39,153 bases of DNA, taken from an uncultured Clostridia bacterium. GTDB taxonomy: Bacteria > Bacillota > Clostridia > Christensenellales > Aristaeellaceae. The DNA is taken from NCBI GenBank assembly GCA_934631055.1, contig CAKTXP010000005.1, positions 1 to 39,153 of the forward strand, written 5' to 3'. Position 1 is the first letter of the stretch; each line of letters begins with the position of its first letter. Position numbers and translations under genes: made by a program. The notes under the pieces were generated by a model, which made no database searches, had not been told where the DNA came from, and saw only the letters and a program-made list of their open reading frames with translations. Below are positions 22,812 to 32,176 of this stretch, one piece after another.

Positions 22812-23855
22812 TTATGCGCGGTCATTCTCGCTTTGAAGCCCGCGGCGGTAGTCTTTGGGCGTCAGACCGGTGTATTTTCGGAAAAGCTGGCTGAAATAAT
22901 GCGGATTTTTACCTAAGCCGACTTTTTCGGCGATCTCATAGCTGTGCATGGAGGTGTCGCCCGCCATCAGCAGCTTGGCATGTTCCATGCGTGTTTCCAG
23001 CAGATAGCTGCTGAATTTGCGCCCGATCGCGCGGGTGAACTCGCGCCCGATATAGTCCGCGTTCATGTAGACGACATTGTCCGCGACATATTGCAGCGAA
23101 AGAGATTCATCCATATAATGCGCGTCCACATACGCGGTCATCTGCTGAACGAAGTCGCCGCCTTTTGAGCCGCCGCCTTCCCCGCACAGGCGGATGAGAC
23201 AGCGGGAAATGAGCTGTTCCAGAGAGCCGCGCTCGCGCATGGCGTCCATGATGATATTCATGCCCCATTCAGTCTGACCGCTGCCCATGCTTCTGGTGAT
23301 CATGGAGATGAGCGCTTCCTGAAGCAGGCTGGGATCTTCGGCAGTCTTTGCCAGTTCATGCACCTGCTTTTCGATTTGCGCGCTGTCCTGCGAGCTGCCG
23401 CGCATGGCGTTGAAGCCTGCGACCAGCGAATTGATGCGTTCGCGCCGTTCGCCGTAGAGGTAGAGGACGCGCTGGCGCTCGCGGTCGATGGCGCGGCAGG
23501 CGCGCTCCAAAGCGCTTTCCAGATCGGTCTTGGAGCAGGGCTTGAGCAGGTATTCCATCACGCCGCTTTTCACTGCCTGCTGGGCATATTGAAAGGTATC
23601 ATATCCCGATAGGATGATGGTTTGCAGCATAGGATGGAGCGATACGGCGCGTTCGACCAGCTCAAGCCCGTCCATGCCGGGCATGCGGATATCCGTCAGC
23701 AGGATATCGGGCATGTTGTCGGTCATGCTGTCCAGCGCGGCAATCGCGTTGGGGCAGGACGCGGTCAGGGTGATGCCCAGCTTATCCCAGTCGATCATGC
23801 GCTCGATGCCCTCGCGGATGATCTGTTCGTCGTCAACCAGCAGCAGTTTGTACAT
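22812..23855 (-). CDS. YesN-type response regulator with AraC DNA-binding domain
   Basis: A 347-residue regulator. Receiver domain 1-120: acidic pair D8/D9, phospho-acceptor D55 (LLTDIRMPG), K105 (YLLKP). A linker of about 120 residues leads to two AraC helix-turn-helix units (about 245-340), ending KNPHYFSQLFRKYTGLTPKDYRR. This architecture is typical of Bacillota systems that activate adjacent sugar importer genes. It lies 45 bases after the sensor gene and just upstream of the importer operon. The start at 23855 has only a weak ribosome site (GAGG), so translation may rely on the upstream gene. Confidence 0.93.
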   Translation of the reverse strand: MYKLLLVDDEQIIREGIERMIDWDKLGITLTASCPNAIAALDSMTDNMPDILLTDIRMPGMDGLELVERAVSLHPMLQTIILSGYDTFQYAQQAVKSGVMEYLLKPCSKTDLESALERACRAIDRERQRVLYLYGERRERINSLVAGFNAMRGSSQDSAQIEKQVHELAKTAEDPSLLQEALISMITRSMGSGQTEWGMNIIMDAMRERGSLEQLISRCLIRLCGEGGGSKGGDFVQQMTAYVDAHYMDESLSLQYVADNVVYMNADYIGREFTRAIGRKFSSYLLETRMEHAKLLMAGDTSMHSYEIAEKVGLGKNPHYFSQLFRKYTGLTPKDYRRGLQSENDRA

Positions 23856-23900
23856 ATCTATGCCTCGCTTATGTCAATCGCAATGAGAAATTTTTAAAAA

Positions 23901-25649
23901 TCAGGGGTTCCTTGTTTCCGGAAGGTGGACGATGATGCGCGTATGCCCGCCTTCGCAGCGAACCTCCAGCCCGTATCGGTCGGAGAAGGCGTATTGTACG
24001 CGGCGGTGAATGTTGCGCATGCCGATGCCCAAGCCTTCGGGCTTCACTTCGCCCGATTCCAGCTTCGCGAGGATATCCTCGTCCATACCGGGCCCGTTGT
24101 CCTCGACAATTATGTCGATGCCGCGGGAAACGACATGCCCGCTGATGCGGATGACGCAGGTATCCAGCATCTCTTCCGCCGCGTGATGAACGGCGTTCTC
24201 GACCAGCGGCTGAATCGTCATCGCCGGAATGCGGCAGTCCATGATCTTTTCATCCACATCGTATTCCACCCGCAGACGGTCGCCGTAGCGGATGAGCTGG
24301 ATGCGCAGGTATTCTTTTGTGATCTGTAAATCTTCGCTGACGGTCACGATATCGCGCTTGTCGTTCAGCGAGGCGCGCAGCATCTTGCCCAGCGCGTCGG
24401 TCATCGTCGCGATGCGCTCGTCGTTGGCGCTCTTGGCTAAACAGTAGATGGATTCCAGCGTATTATAGAGGAAATGAGGGCGCACCTGTGCGCGGAGCTG
24501 CTGCATCTGCTTTTCCTGAAGAAGCTTCTGCTGCTCGTCGCGGTCGCGGATCATCTTGTCCCATCCGCGGGTCATCCGGTCAAAATGACGATGCAGCTGA
24601 CCGATTTCATCCTGCCGGTGCCGATAGGGGCTGTTTTCCTTGAGAACCGGACGACCGTCCATGGCGAATGCGTCGAATTTTTGCAGCAAGATGCGCAGAT
24701 GCTTGAGAATGCTGCTGATAAGGATGGCGCTGATGACGAGGGCAAGCACCATGGCGGCGACAATGACGATGATGGTCACCATCGTGGCTTTGGATACCGT
24801 CGCGTTGATATCGCTGTAATCGACCAGCGTCACATATTTCAGCCCGTTGGAAGCGGTGTAGCGGACGCAGAGGACGTCCTGCCCGTCCAGCGTCATGAAG
24901 GTGTATCCGTCGTTCGCGCTGGTATCCAGTGCGCGGATGGCGTCGTTGCTTGCGTAGAGACAGACGCCGTCGCTGCTGTATATGGCGCAGAGCATGGGGG
25001 AGCCTGTTTGACGCATACCGGCGAGGTATTTTTCAACCAACGAATTGAAGTTGACCTCGATGAGGATCGTACCCAGCGTGTCCAGCGTCAGCCCGTCGAT
25101 CTCGCGGATCTCGCGCAGCAAGAAAAGCTGAGGTCGATTTCCGGAATTCTCTTTGACGTACCAGACCAGACGACCGCTGTGTCCGGCGGCGCGGGCGATC
25201 ATATCCGGCGTCAGCTCGTCGGCGTTGATCGACGAGCCAAAGTAATGGCTGAATGCCGCGCCGGACGCCGCCTTGATCTGGAAACTGACGGTATTATGAA
25301 ACCACAGGCTGAAATAGGCGATGCGGTTGCTTGCGTCCGTGTGCGCCGTGACCCACGCCACTGTGCCGGGGGACAGGCGCTTCATCGTGGAGAGGTCTTT
25401 TTGCAGCGCGATGTCCGTCAGGATATGATAGCTCAACGCCTCGAAATTGGTCAGCTCTGATTCGATCTGATCGGCGAAAAGGGTGATCATCTGAGCGCTG
25501 CTCTGATAAAGCTGCTCGTCATACGCCGCCTGCGGGATATGCAGGGAAAGGAGCGCCGTCGCGCTGACCAGCGAGATCGCCAGCAGCAGGATGAGCAGGA
25601 ATTTTGTACGGACGTGCAGGTTTGCCGCCCAGCGGGTCAAGTGGCGCAT
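23901..25649 (-). CDS. YesM-type sensor histidine kinase
   Basis: A 582-residue membrane sensor. Helix 1 is at about 16-36, the extracellular dCache-like sensor region at 37-287, helix 2 at 288-315, HAMP at 316-370. The kinase part is of the LytS/YesM kind: H392 in RPHFLYNTLES, N485 in QPLVENAVHHA, D517 in VEDNGPGMD and GLGIGMRN (540-546). ATG at 25649 follows GGAGGA. It presumably senses an extracellular sugar or a loaded binding protein and phosphorylates the downstream regulator. It is divergent from the alpha-mannosidase gene, a likely co-regulated target. Confidence 0.93.
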   Translation of the reverse strand: MRHLTRWAANLHVRTKFLLILLLAISLVSATALLSLHIPQAAYDEQLYQSSAQMITLFADQIESELTNFEALSYHILTDIALQKDLSTMKRLSPGTVAWVTAHTDASNRIAYFSLWFHNTVSFQIKAASGAAFSHYFGSSINADELTPDMIARAAGHSGRLVWYVKENSGNRPQLFLLREIREIDGLTLDTLGTILIEVNFNSLVEKYLAGMRQTGSPMLCAIYSSDGVCLYASNDAIRALDTSANDGYTFMTLDGQDVLCVRYTASNGLKYVTLVDYSDINATVSKATMVTIIVIVAAMVLALVISAILISSILKHLRILLQKFDAFAMDGRPVLKENSPYRHRQDEIGQLHRHFDRMTRGWDKMIRDRDEQQKLLQEKQMQQLRAQVRPHFLYNTLESIYCLAKSANDERIATMTDALGKMLRASLNDKRDIVTVSEDLQITKEYLRIQLIRYGDRLRVEYDVDEKIMDCRIPAMTIQPLVENAVHHAAEEMLDTCVIRISGHVVSRGIDIIVEDNGPGMDEDILAKLESGEVKPEGLGIGMRNIHRRVQYAFSDRYGLEVRCEGGHTRIIVHLPETRNP

Positions 25650-25708
25650 CGTGTGATTCCTCCGGTTGGGTTTGAGCAGTTTGACCTGAATCGTATCGGG
25701 ATGACTTA

Positions 25709-25738
25709 TTTATATCGTCAAACGAATGCAAATGTCAA
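25709..25738 (-). promoter_or_regulatory. Promoter of the YesM/YesN-type operon
   Basis: On the minus strand, TTGACA (25733-25738) and TATAAA (25709-25714) have an 18-base spacer, about 60 bases before the kinase ATG. Confidence 0.65.
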
Positions 25739-25831
25739 TCCATTTTTTCGACGGGGCTGTACAGATTTCCTATGAAACGAAAAAAGACAAAAATTCTCGG
25801 AAATTTTATGAAGAATCTCTGAAAAATCATC

Positions 25832-25860
25832 TTGCGCAAACTGTACCGGTCGGTTATGCT
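25832..25860 (+). promoter_or_regulatory. Promoter of the alpha-mannosidase gene
   Basis: TTGCGC (25832-25837), 17-base spacer, TATGCT (25855-25860). The weak -35 fits a gene that needs an activator. AAAGGAGAG lies just before the ATG at 25926. Confidence 0.6.
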
Positions 25861-25925
25861 TATAGCAAAATCACCCGCTTGAAACGAAAAGAAACGGGTA
25901 GACCCAAAGCAAAGGAGAGCGAAAT

Positions 25926-28900
25926 ATGGCACTGATGCATTCGGAATACAGGGCGCGGCTTGAACACTGGCAGAGGACTCTGACGCAGGACTTCTATCGT
26001 CCGCTGGGCGGAATACGCTTTGAAGGCTTTACGACGATGGAGCATCTGACTCCGCAGCAGGCGGCAGAGGGAAGCTTTGCACCCGTCGAGGAAGGGCTTG
26101 AGTGGGGGCATACGTGGGAATACATGTGGATGCGCGCGCAGGTCGTCCTGCCCGCGGCGGCGCAGGGCGAGCAGATCGTCATGTCGCTGGATATGGGCGG
26201 CGAAGCGACGTTGTTCGTCGATGGCAGGGCGTTCGGTACGCGGCGCGCGGAATGGGTCACGGTTCCGCATCATTATATTTCCGACAATGTGCTGACGCTG
26301 CACGGCGAGGAAGGGCAGACGTTCGATCTGCTCTTTGAGGTCTATGCGGGGCATTATTACCCGGACGTCGGCGGATGCGCAACAGGCCCCGTCCTGCCCG
26401 GCGCGTTTGAGGATCCGAAGGAAGAAGGACGGCGCGCCCGCGTCGGACACAGCACGTTCGGCGTCTGGAACGAGGACGCCTATCAGCTGTGGATGGACGT
26501 CTCGACGCTGAGCATGCTGCTGGACGAGCTGCCGGAGGATTCTCTGCGCGCGTCGAAGATCGCCGACGGGCTGGAGGAATACACGCGCATCGTCGATTTC
26601 GAGCAGTCGCCGCAGGCGCGCGACGCGGATTACAGAAAGGCTCGGGAACGCCTGCGCCCGCTGATGGAGAGTCATAACGGTTCGACGGCGCCGTTGATGG
26701 CGGCGGTCGGCAACGCGCATCTGGATCTGGCGTGGCTCTGGCCCATGCAGGAGACGCATAGAAAGACGGCGCGCACGTTCGCCGCACAGTTAAGGCTGCT
26801 GGAACGCTATCCGGAGTATCGCTTTATCCAGAGCCAGCCCGCCGCCTATGAGATGTGCAGAACGCATTATCCGGAGCTGTACGAGCGCATCCGCGAGGCA
26901 GCGAAGGACGGACGCTGGATCGCCGAGGGCGCGATGTACGTCGAGCCGGATACCAATATGCCCTCCGGCGAAGCGCTGGTGCGCCAGTTGGTCTACGGCA
27001 AGCGCTTCTATAAGGAACAGTTCGGCGTGGACAGCCGCATGCTCTGGCTGCCGGATACGTTCGGCTATTCGGCGGTTCTGCCTCAGCTGCTGCGCGACTG
27101 CGGTGTGGAGTATCTGGTCACGCAGAAGATCTTCTGGAGCTATAACGAGGGCGACCCGTTTCCGTACCACTATTTCACATGGAAGGGCATGGACGGCACG
27201 ACGGTCACGTCCTTCCTGCCGACCAATTATACCTACCGCACAGACCCGAAGGAGCTTTGCAGCGTATGGAGATCCCGCGTGCAGAAGCGCCGCTTGGAGG
27301 ATTTCCTCATTCCGTTCGGCTATGGCGACGGCGGCGGCGGACCGTGCCGCGATTTTGTCGAATATGCGATGCGAGAGCGCGATTTGGAAGGCATGCCGCG
27401 GGTGGAGATGATGTCCCCGCTGGATTTCTTCGAGGATCTGGAAAAGAAGGGCGGGCCGGTCAACACATGGGACGGCGAGCTGTATTTCAATGCTCACCGC
27501 GGAACGTATACCACGCAGGCGGCGGTCAAGAAGAACAATCGGCGCAGCGAGTTTGCCCTGCACGATCTGGAGCTTTGGGGTGCGCTGGCGTCGCTTAAAG
27601 GAAAGGCATATCCACAGGCGGAGGCTGAGCGGCTTTGGAAGCAGCTGCTTCTGCATCAGTTCCACGATATCCTGCCCGGCTCGTCCATTGCGCGGGTCTA
27701 TGTGGAAGCGAACGAAGCCCATCGCCAGCTTCAGCAGGACGCGGCAAAGCTGGCGGAGTCTGCGCGGCATGCGCTTGTAAAGGCGGGCGAAGGCGTTACA
27801 CTGCTTAATTCGCTTGGCTTTGAGCGTGAGGAAGTCGTTGAACTGCCGGAAGCGTTTGCGCATGGCGCGGCGACGCTGGAGGGCGAACACATTGCCGTCT
27901 GCGGCGGGCAGGCACGCGTTCGCGTTCCGGCGATGGGCGCGGTTACGCTGACTCCGGCGGAGGACGGAGAAGCCGCGCCGGTCGTCACGGCGAACAGGAT
28001 TCCCGGCGGCTTCGTGATGCGCTCCGACCGAGTGGAGCTGTGCCTTGACGCGCAGGCGCATGTTGTTTCCTATAAGCTCGACGGGCGCGAGATGACGGCG
28101 GGCAGACCGATGAACGTCCTACGGATGTACAAGGATGTACCGCGGATTTTCGACGCATGGGATATCGACAGTAACTATCGTGAGCAGCCGAGCGTGACCG
28201 CAGAAGCGGCGGATATCAAGATCGAGCGCGCGGCGGGTCTGTCCGCAAGCATTACATGGGAAGGAATGATCGGGCATTCCGCCGTCCGCCAGACGATCAC
28301 GCTGACGGCGGGCAGTCCGGTCGTGACGTTTGATACGACAGTCGATTGGCGCGAACTGCACCGCCTGCTCAAGGTGGAATTCCCGGTGGATGTGCGTGCG
28401 GAAAACGCGATTCACGAGATGCAGTTTGGCTTTGTCGAGCGCCCGACGCACAGGAGCCGCGGCTATGACCAGCAGCGCTTCGAGGTCTGCAACCATCATT
28501 ACACCGCGCTGTGCGATAACGCGCATGGATGCGCCGTGCTGAATGACTGCAAATATGGCGTCGGCGTGGAGGAGAACAGCATCGAGCTGACGCTCCTGCG
28601 CGCGGCGGCTTCGCCGGAGATGCAGAGCGATCAGGGCGAGCAGCATTTCCGTTATGGTTTTACCGCGTGGGAGGGCGCGTTCGCCGATGCGCCGGTTGTT
28701 CGTCAGGGTTTGGCGTTCAACGAACCGATTGCGCAGGAGAGCGGCAGCCTGGAAACGTTCAGTGCGTTTACGGCGGATCGTGAGAATATCGTTGTCGATA
28801 CGCTCAAGCCTGCGGACGACGGAAGCGGCGACCTCATCCTGCGCCTGTACGAAAGCAAGAAGGCGGATACGACGTTCCGCCTGATGACCGATCTGCCGGT

Positions 28901-29027
28901 CGCGGCGCTCGTTCCGTGCAGCATGCTGGAAGAAGAGCGGGCGGAGAAGATCGCGCCGGATGCGCCGATCCATGCCCGTCCGTTTGAGGTCAAGACATTC
29001 AGGGTAAAGATGAAGGAACTCTCCTAA
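25926..29027 (+). CDS. Alpha-mannosidase, glycoside hydrolase family 38
   Basis: A 1033-residue GH38 enzyme that removes alpha-mannosyl residues; with no signal peptide it should be cytoplasmic. Residues 1-250 form the N-terminal beta-rich part. The catalytic domain (about 255-530) begins AVGNAHLDLAW with zinc ligands H265 and D267; D377 in WLPDTFGYSA is the nucleophile and zinc ligand. LLHQFHDILPGSS (575-587) supplies the last zinc histidine, probably H580. The C-terminal beta domains run to the end. Length matches bacterial GH38 proteins. It is transcribed away from the sensor kinase gene and followed nine bases later by a MITE-like element. Activity on mannosides is well founded; the natural substrate is not known. 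Confidence 0.95.
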   Translation: MALMHSEYRARLEHWQRTLTQDFYRPLGGIRFEGFTTMEHLTPQQAAEGSFAPVEEGLEWGHTWEYMWMRAQVVLPAAAQGEQIVMSLDMGGEATLFVDGRAFGTRRAEWVTVPHHYISDNVLTLHGEEGQTFDLLFEVYAGHYYPDVGGCATGPVLPGAFEDPKEEGRRARVGHSTFGVWNEDAYQLWMDVSTLSMLLDELPEDSLRASKIADGLEEYTRIVDFEQSPQARDADYRKARERLRPLMESHNGSTAPLMAAVGNAHLDLAWLWPMQETHRKTARTFAAQLRLLERYPEYRFIQSQPAAYEMCRTHYPELYERIREAAKDGRWIAEGAMYVEPDTNMPSGEALVRQLVYGKRFYKEQFGVDSRMLWLPDTFGYSAVLPQLLRDCGVEYLVTQKIFWSYNEGDPFPYHYFTWKGMDGTTVTSFLPTNYTYRTDPKELCSVWRSRVQKRRLEDFLIPFGYGDGGGGPCRDFVEYAMRERDLEGMPRVEMMSPLDFFEDLEKKGGPVNTWDGELYFNAHRGTYTTQAAVKKNNRRSEFALHDLELWGALASLKGKAYPQAEAERLWKQLLLHQFHDILPGSSIARVYVEANEAHRQLQQDAAKLAESARHALVKAGEGVTLLNSLGFEREEVVELPEAFAHGAATLEGEHIAVCGGQARVRVPAMGAVTLTPAEDGEAAPVVTANRIPGGFVMRSDRVELCLDAQAHVVSYKLDGREMTAGRPMNVLRMYKDVPRIFDAWDIDSNYREQPSVTAEAADIKIERAAGLSASITWEGMIGHSAVRQTITLTAGSPVVTFDTTVDWRELHRLLKVEFPVDVRAENAIHEMQFGFVERPTHRSRGYDQQRFEVCNHHYTALCDNAHGCAVLNDCKYGVGVEENSIELTLLRAAASPEMQSDQGEQHFRYGFTAWEGAFADAPVVRQGLAFNEPIAQESGSLETFSAFTADRENIVVDTLKPADDGSGDLILRLYESKKADTTFRLMTDLPVAALVPCSMLEEERAEKIAPDAPIHARPFEVKTFRVKMKELS

Positions 29028-29035
29028 GAAAAGCA

Positions 29036-29248
29036 GGGGCTGTCAGGCTTAAACCGAACATTTCAAGAAGCAATCATCTAAGCATTTTCAGGCGATGGGG
29101 CTTTGCCCCATCGCCCCACCAAAGGGCTTTCGTTTTCTGCAGTTTGTTTCCGCCGCTGGCGGCAACAGATGAAAACCTCTTTGGAAACCTTCGGGCGCAA
29201 ATCCTTAGATTTTTCTTGAAATATCAGGTTTATTAGCCTGACAGCCCC
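29036..29248. mobile_element. MITE-like inverted-repeat element, copy 2
   Basis: A 213-bp element with perfect 14-bp terminal inverted repeats GGGGCTGTCAGGCT (29036-29049 and reversed at 29235-29248), continuing as imperfect repeats to about 45 bp (shared ATTTCAAGAA and CTAAG). The inner hairpin ATGGGGC-TTT-GCCCCAT and the CCAAAGGGC region match the copy at 7801-7988; the centre differs (a GTTTCCGCC/GGCGGCAAC hairpin here). The right end overlaps the 3' end of the AraC gene. No transposase is present. Confidence 0.75.
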
Positions 29249-30033
29249 TTTTTTCTGAATTGCAGCGGCGTGACGCCGTATTGTTGGCGGAAGCGGCGGA
29301 CAAAGTTGCTCATATCCGCGTAACCGCATTGCGCCGCGATTTCCATGACCGATAAATCCGTGCTGTGCAGAAGCGTGCGCGCGCGGTTCAATCGGCTCAG
29401 CGTGACATACTGCATCGGGCTCATGCCGACCTGCTGGCGGAAATGCGCGGACAGGCAGCCCGCGCTGACATGATACCGCGCGGCTAAGGCTTGCAGGGAA
29501 AAAGGCTCGGCATAGGTCTTGTCCAGCTCGGTCAACAGGGTCTGCATCGGCAGAAAGGACGAATCGCCGCCCAGAATGAACATGTCCGGTCGGAGAGCGT
29601 GCGCATCGACCAGGATAAGCGTCATCAGCGATTCAATGCGCGCGTCCAGATAATCGCCGCCACGCGCCGCCGCGTCGCGAAGCAGGGAAAAATACAGGTC
29701 AAAGCGCGGTTTTTCCGCCCCGACGGGCAGAACGTAGGGGAAGCCCTCGCCATGGAACCGAAAGACGGACAGGAGCAGCACGTCGTGATGAAACGCGTCC
29801 AGCTGGGTCGGGGGAATGAGCAGATAATAGCGCTTGTATACGTCTGCGACGGTCTGCGTGGCATGTTCGTCAAATTGATTGATAAAGACCAGCGAACCGG
29901 ATTCCACCCGGTATTCCCGATTTCGGATGCGCATGAGGACAGCCCCTTCGGCGACATACAGCAGCTCGTAATAGACGTGGCTGTGAATGGGGTGGGAGAC
30001 GGGCGTTTCGCTGTAAACGATGCGGAAAGACAT
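29233..30033 (-). CDS. AraC-family regulator with cupin-like sensor domain
   Basis: A 266-residue regulator. The N-terminal half (about 1-150) has the cupin-like pattern of sugar-binding AraC proteins (HPIHSHVYYELLYVAEG...). The C-terminal half (about 165-262) has two helix-turn-helix motifs, FSLQALAARYHVSAGCLSAHFRQQ and MEIAAQCGYADMSNFVRRFRQQYGVTPLQFRK. ATG at 30033 is preceded by GGAGTGAG; a GTG three codons earlier is possible. Its last codons and TAA stop (L-S-G-stop) come from the inverted repeat of the MITE-like element. It is divergent from the redox operon at 30142 and probably controls it. Confidence 0.92.
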   Translation of the reverse strand: MSFRIVYSETPVSHPIHSHVYYELLYVAEGAVLMRIRNREYRVESGSLVFINQFDEHATQTVADVYKRYYLLIPPTQLDAFHHDVLLLSVFRFHGEGFPYVLPVGAEKPRFDLYFSLLRDAAARGGDYLDARIESLMTLILVDAHALRPDMFILGGDSSFLPMQTLLTELDKTYAEPFSLQALAARYHVSAGCLSAHFRQQVGMSPMQYVTLSRLNRARTLLHSTDLSVMEIAAQCGYADMSNFVRRFRQQYGVTPLQFRKKGLSG

Positions 30034-30141
30034 GAAACTCACTCCGATTCGATTTTACATATTTTTGAAAGGAAACGGCGCGTTTGCTTTTTGATTTATA
30101 CTCTATCATAAATGTATCACAAAGGCAAGGAGGCATATGCC

Positions 30142-31434
30142 GTGAGCCACGAAACTTTTCACTATGCCAGTCTGGACGACGTCAGGCAGACAGCCGAAAG
30201 GCTCCATGCGTTTTTACCGATTCAGGAGGATCTTTCTCCGCTGTATGCGCCGCTGACGCTTGCAGGAAAGACGGTCAATAACCGTATTGCGTTCCAGCCG
30301 ATGGAGGGTACGGATGGAACGGAGGACGGCGCGCCGGATAAATGGACGATACGCCGCTATGAGCGCTTCGCCAAGGCGGGCCCGGGCGTCATCTGGTTTG
30401 AAGCCGTGGCGACCGTGCCGGAAGGGCGGGCGAGCGCGCATCAGCTCTATCTGACGGAGAAAAACGTCGATGAATTCAAGCGCCTGACGGACAGAATGCG
30501 CGAGATCAGCCTGAAAGAAAACGGTTATGCGCCCCTCATCGTCATGCAGGCGACGAACAGCGGACGCTATTCCAAGCCGACGGGCAAGCCTGAGCCGATC
30601 ATCGCCTATCGCTGTCCGCCGCTGGAGGAAGGGCTTGACCAGCCGTTCCGCGTGCTGACGGACGACGAGCTGCGCCGGTATGAAGCAGCGTTTGAAGCGA
30701 CCGCAAAGCTCAGCCAGCAGGCGGGGTTTGACGGCATGGACGTGAAATGCTGTCACCGCTATCTGGCATGCGAGCTGCTCAGCGCGTATACGCGTCCCGG
30801 CGAGTACGGCGGAAGCTATGAGAACCGCACGCGCTTTTTGAAAAACGCCTATCGCGCGGCGAAGGCGGGCATTTCGGGCAATTTCTTCCTGACCAGCCGA
30901 TTGAACGTTTACGACGGCTTTGCTTATCCCTATGGTTTCGGCGTTCACGAGGGAAGTCTTGAGCCGGATCTGACCGAGCCGATCCGTCTTATCGGCGAAC
31001 TGAAGGATGAATTCGATATCCCGCTCATCAACGTGACGATGGGCAACCCGTACAAGAATCCGCACGTCAACCGCCCGTATGACCACGGCAATTATGTACC
31101 GGATGAGCATCCGTTTACGGGGCTGGGGCGCATGATGGCGGGCGTGAAAGAGATTCAGGAAGCGCTGCCGAATCTGCCCGTGCTGGGGAGCGCGTTCAGC
31201 TATCTGCGTCAGTTTGCGCCGAATCTGGCGGCGGGTATGGTCGCTTCCGGCGCATGCGCGATGGCGGGATTCGGGCGCATGGCGTTTGCCGATCCGGAAT
31301 TCGTGCGTCAGTGCCGAAACGGCGGCATCGACAAGAAGTCTGTCTGCGTGACCTGCGGCGGATGCGCGGCGCTCCTGCGCGCGGGCAGACCGGCGGGCTG
31401 CATCGTGCGGGACAGGGAGGTGTACCACGCGTGA
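30142..31434 (+). CDS. OYE-family (NADH:flavin oxidoreductase) protein with Fe-S cysteines, TIM barrel only
   Basis: A 430-residue old yellow enzyme-type FMN protein that would reduce an activated C=C bond. The barrel shows NNRIAFQPMEGTDG near 46-59 and the family signature CHRYLACELLSAYTRPG followed by YGGSYENRTRFLKN. The C-terminus has C402-x2-C405-x2-C408-x11-C420, the [4Fe-4S] site of the 2,4-dienoyl-CoA reductase branch, and stops soon after it. The FAD/NAD(P)H domains that normally follow in that branch (total about 650 residues) are absent. Start is GTG at 30142 with AAGGAGG eight bases upstream; the in-frame ATG at 30112 has no ribosome site. First gene of the redox operon; overlaps the SDR gene by four bases. 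Confidence 0.88.
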   Translation: MSHETFHYASLDDVRQTAERLHAFLPIQEDLSPLYAPLTLAGKTVNNRIAFQPMEGTDGTEDGAPDKWTIRRYERFAKAGPGVIWFEAVATVPEGRASAHQLYLTEKNVDEFKRLTDRMREISLKENGYAPLIVMQATNSGRYSKPTGKPEPIIAYRCPPLEEGLDQPFRVLTDDELRRYEAAFEATAKLSQQAGFDGMDVKCCHRYLACELLSAYTRPGEYGGSYENRTRFLKNAYRAAKAGISGNFFLTSRLNVYDGFAYPYGFGVHEGSLEPDLTEPIRLIGELKDEFDIPLINVTMGNPYKNPHVNRPYDHGNYVPDEHPFTGLGRMMAGVKEIQEALPNLPVLGSAFSYLRQFAPNLAAGMVASGACAMAGFGRMAFADPEFVRQCRNGGIDKKSVCVTCGGCAALLRAGRPAGCIVRDREVYHA

Positions 31435-32174
31435 AAACGGCGATTGTGACCGGTTCAAGCCGAGGCATCGGGCGCGGCATTGCCGACCTGCTCAGCGAAA
31501 ACGGCTATACCGTCATCTATTCAGGCACAAAGCCGGAACGTCCGGCGGATCTGCCCAATGAAAAGGACTATTTCGCGGCGAATATCGCGGACGGAGAACA
31601 GCGCCGCGCACTGGTCGCCTATGCGCTGGAGAAATATGGCCGGCTCGACGTGCTGGTCAACAACGCGGGCGTCGCGCCGCTCGTCCGTCGGGATCTTCTG
31701 GAAATGGACGAGGAGAGCTTTGACCGCGTGCTGGGCGTGAACCTTCGGGGAACGATGTTCATGTGTCAGCTGGCGGCGAACGCCATGCTGGCGGGCAGAA
31801 GGACGCTTACGGATTATGCGCCGCGCATCGTCAACATCGGCAGCATGTCGGCGTATACGGCAAGCGTCAGCCGCGGCGAATACTGCATCAGCAAGGCGGG
31901 CGTCGGCATGGTGACCAAGCTGTTCGCCGAGCGGCTGGCGGCGGAGGGAATACCGGTGTTCGAGGTCAGACCGGGAATCATCGACACGGACATGACAAAA
32001 GTCGTCCATAAAAAATACCAGAAGCTGATCGACGAAGGGCTCCTGCCGGTCCGCCGGTTCGGCGAGCCGCAGGACGTCGCGAAGATGGTTCTGGCGTGCT
32101 GCTCAGGTCTGCTGGATTATTCGGCGGGGCAGGTTCTGGACGCGGACGGCGGTTTTTCGCTCAGGAGGTTGTGA
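31431..32174 (+). CDS. Short-chain dehydrogenase/reductase
   Basis: A 247-residue classical SDR that interconverts an alcohol and ketone with NAD(P)H. TGSSRGIG (7-14) binds the cofactor, NNAG is at 77-80, and the catalytic set is N104, S138, Y151 and K155. FabG-like overall, ending SAGQVLDADGGFS. Start is GTG at 31431 overlapping the OYE stop (GTGA), with GGGAGGT upstream. The flavoprotein gene follows two bases after its stop. Its tight coupling suggests it handles the ketone or alcohol of the same substrate the OYE protein reduces. Confidence 0.92.
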   Translation: MKTAIVTGSSRGIGRGIADLLSENGYTVIYSGTKPERPADLPNEKDYFAANIADGEQRRALVAYALEKYGRLDVLVNNAGVAPLVRRDLLEMDEESFDRVLGVNLRGTMFMCQLAANAMLAGRRTLTDYAPRIVNIGSMSAYTASVSRGEYCISKAGVGMVTKLFAERLAAEGIPVFEVRPGIIDTDMTKVVHKKYQKLIDEGLLPVRRFGEPQDVAKMVLACCSGLLDYSAGQVLDADGGFSLRRL

Positions 32175-32176
32175 GC

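Noticed and set aside
30112..30141. ATG at 30112 as start of the OYE gene
   Set aside because: It has no ribosome site and its following codons contain the AAGGAGG that serves the GTG at 30142.
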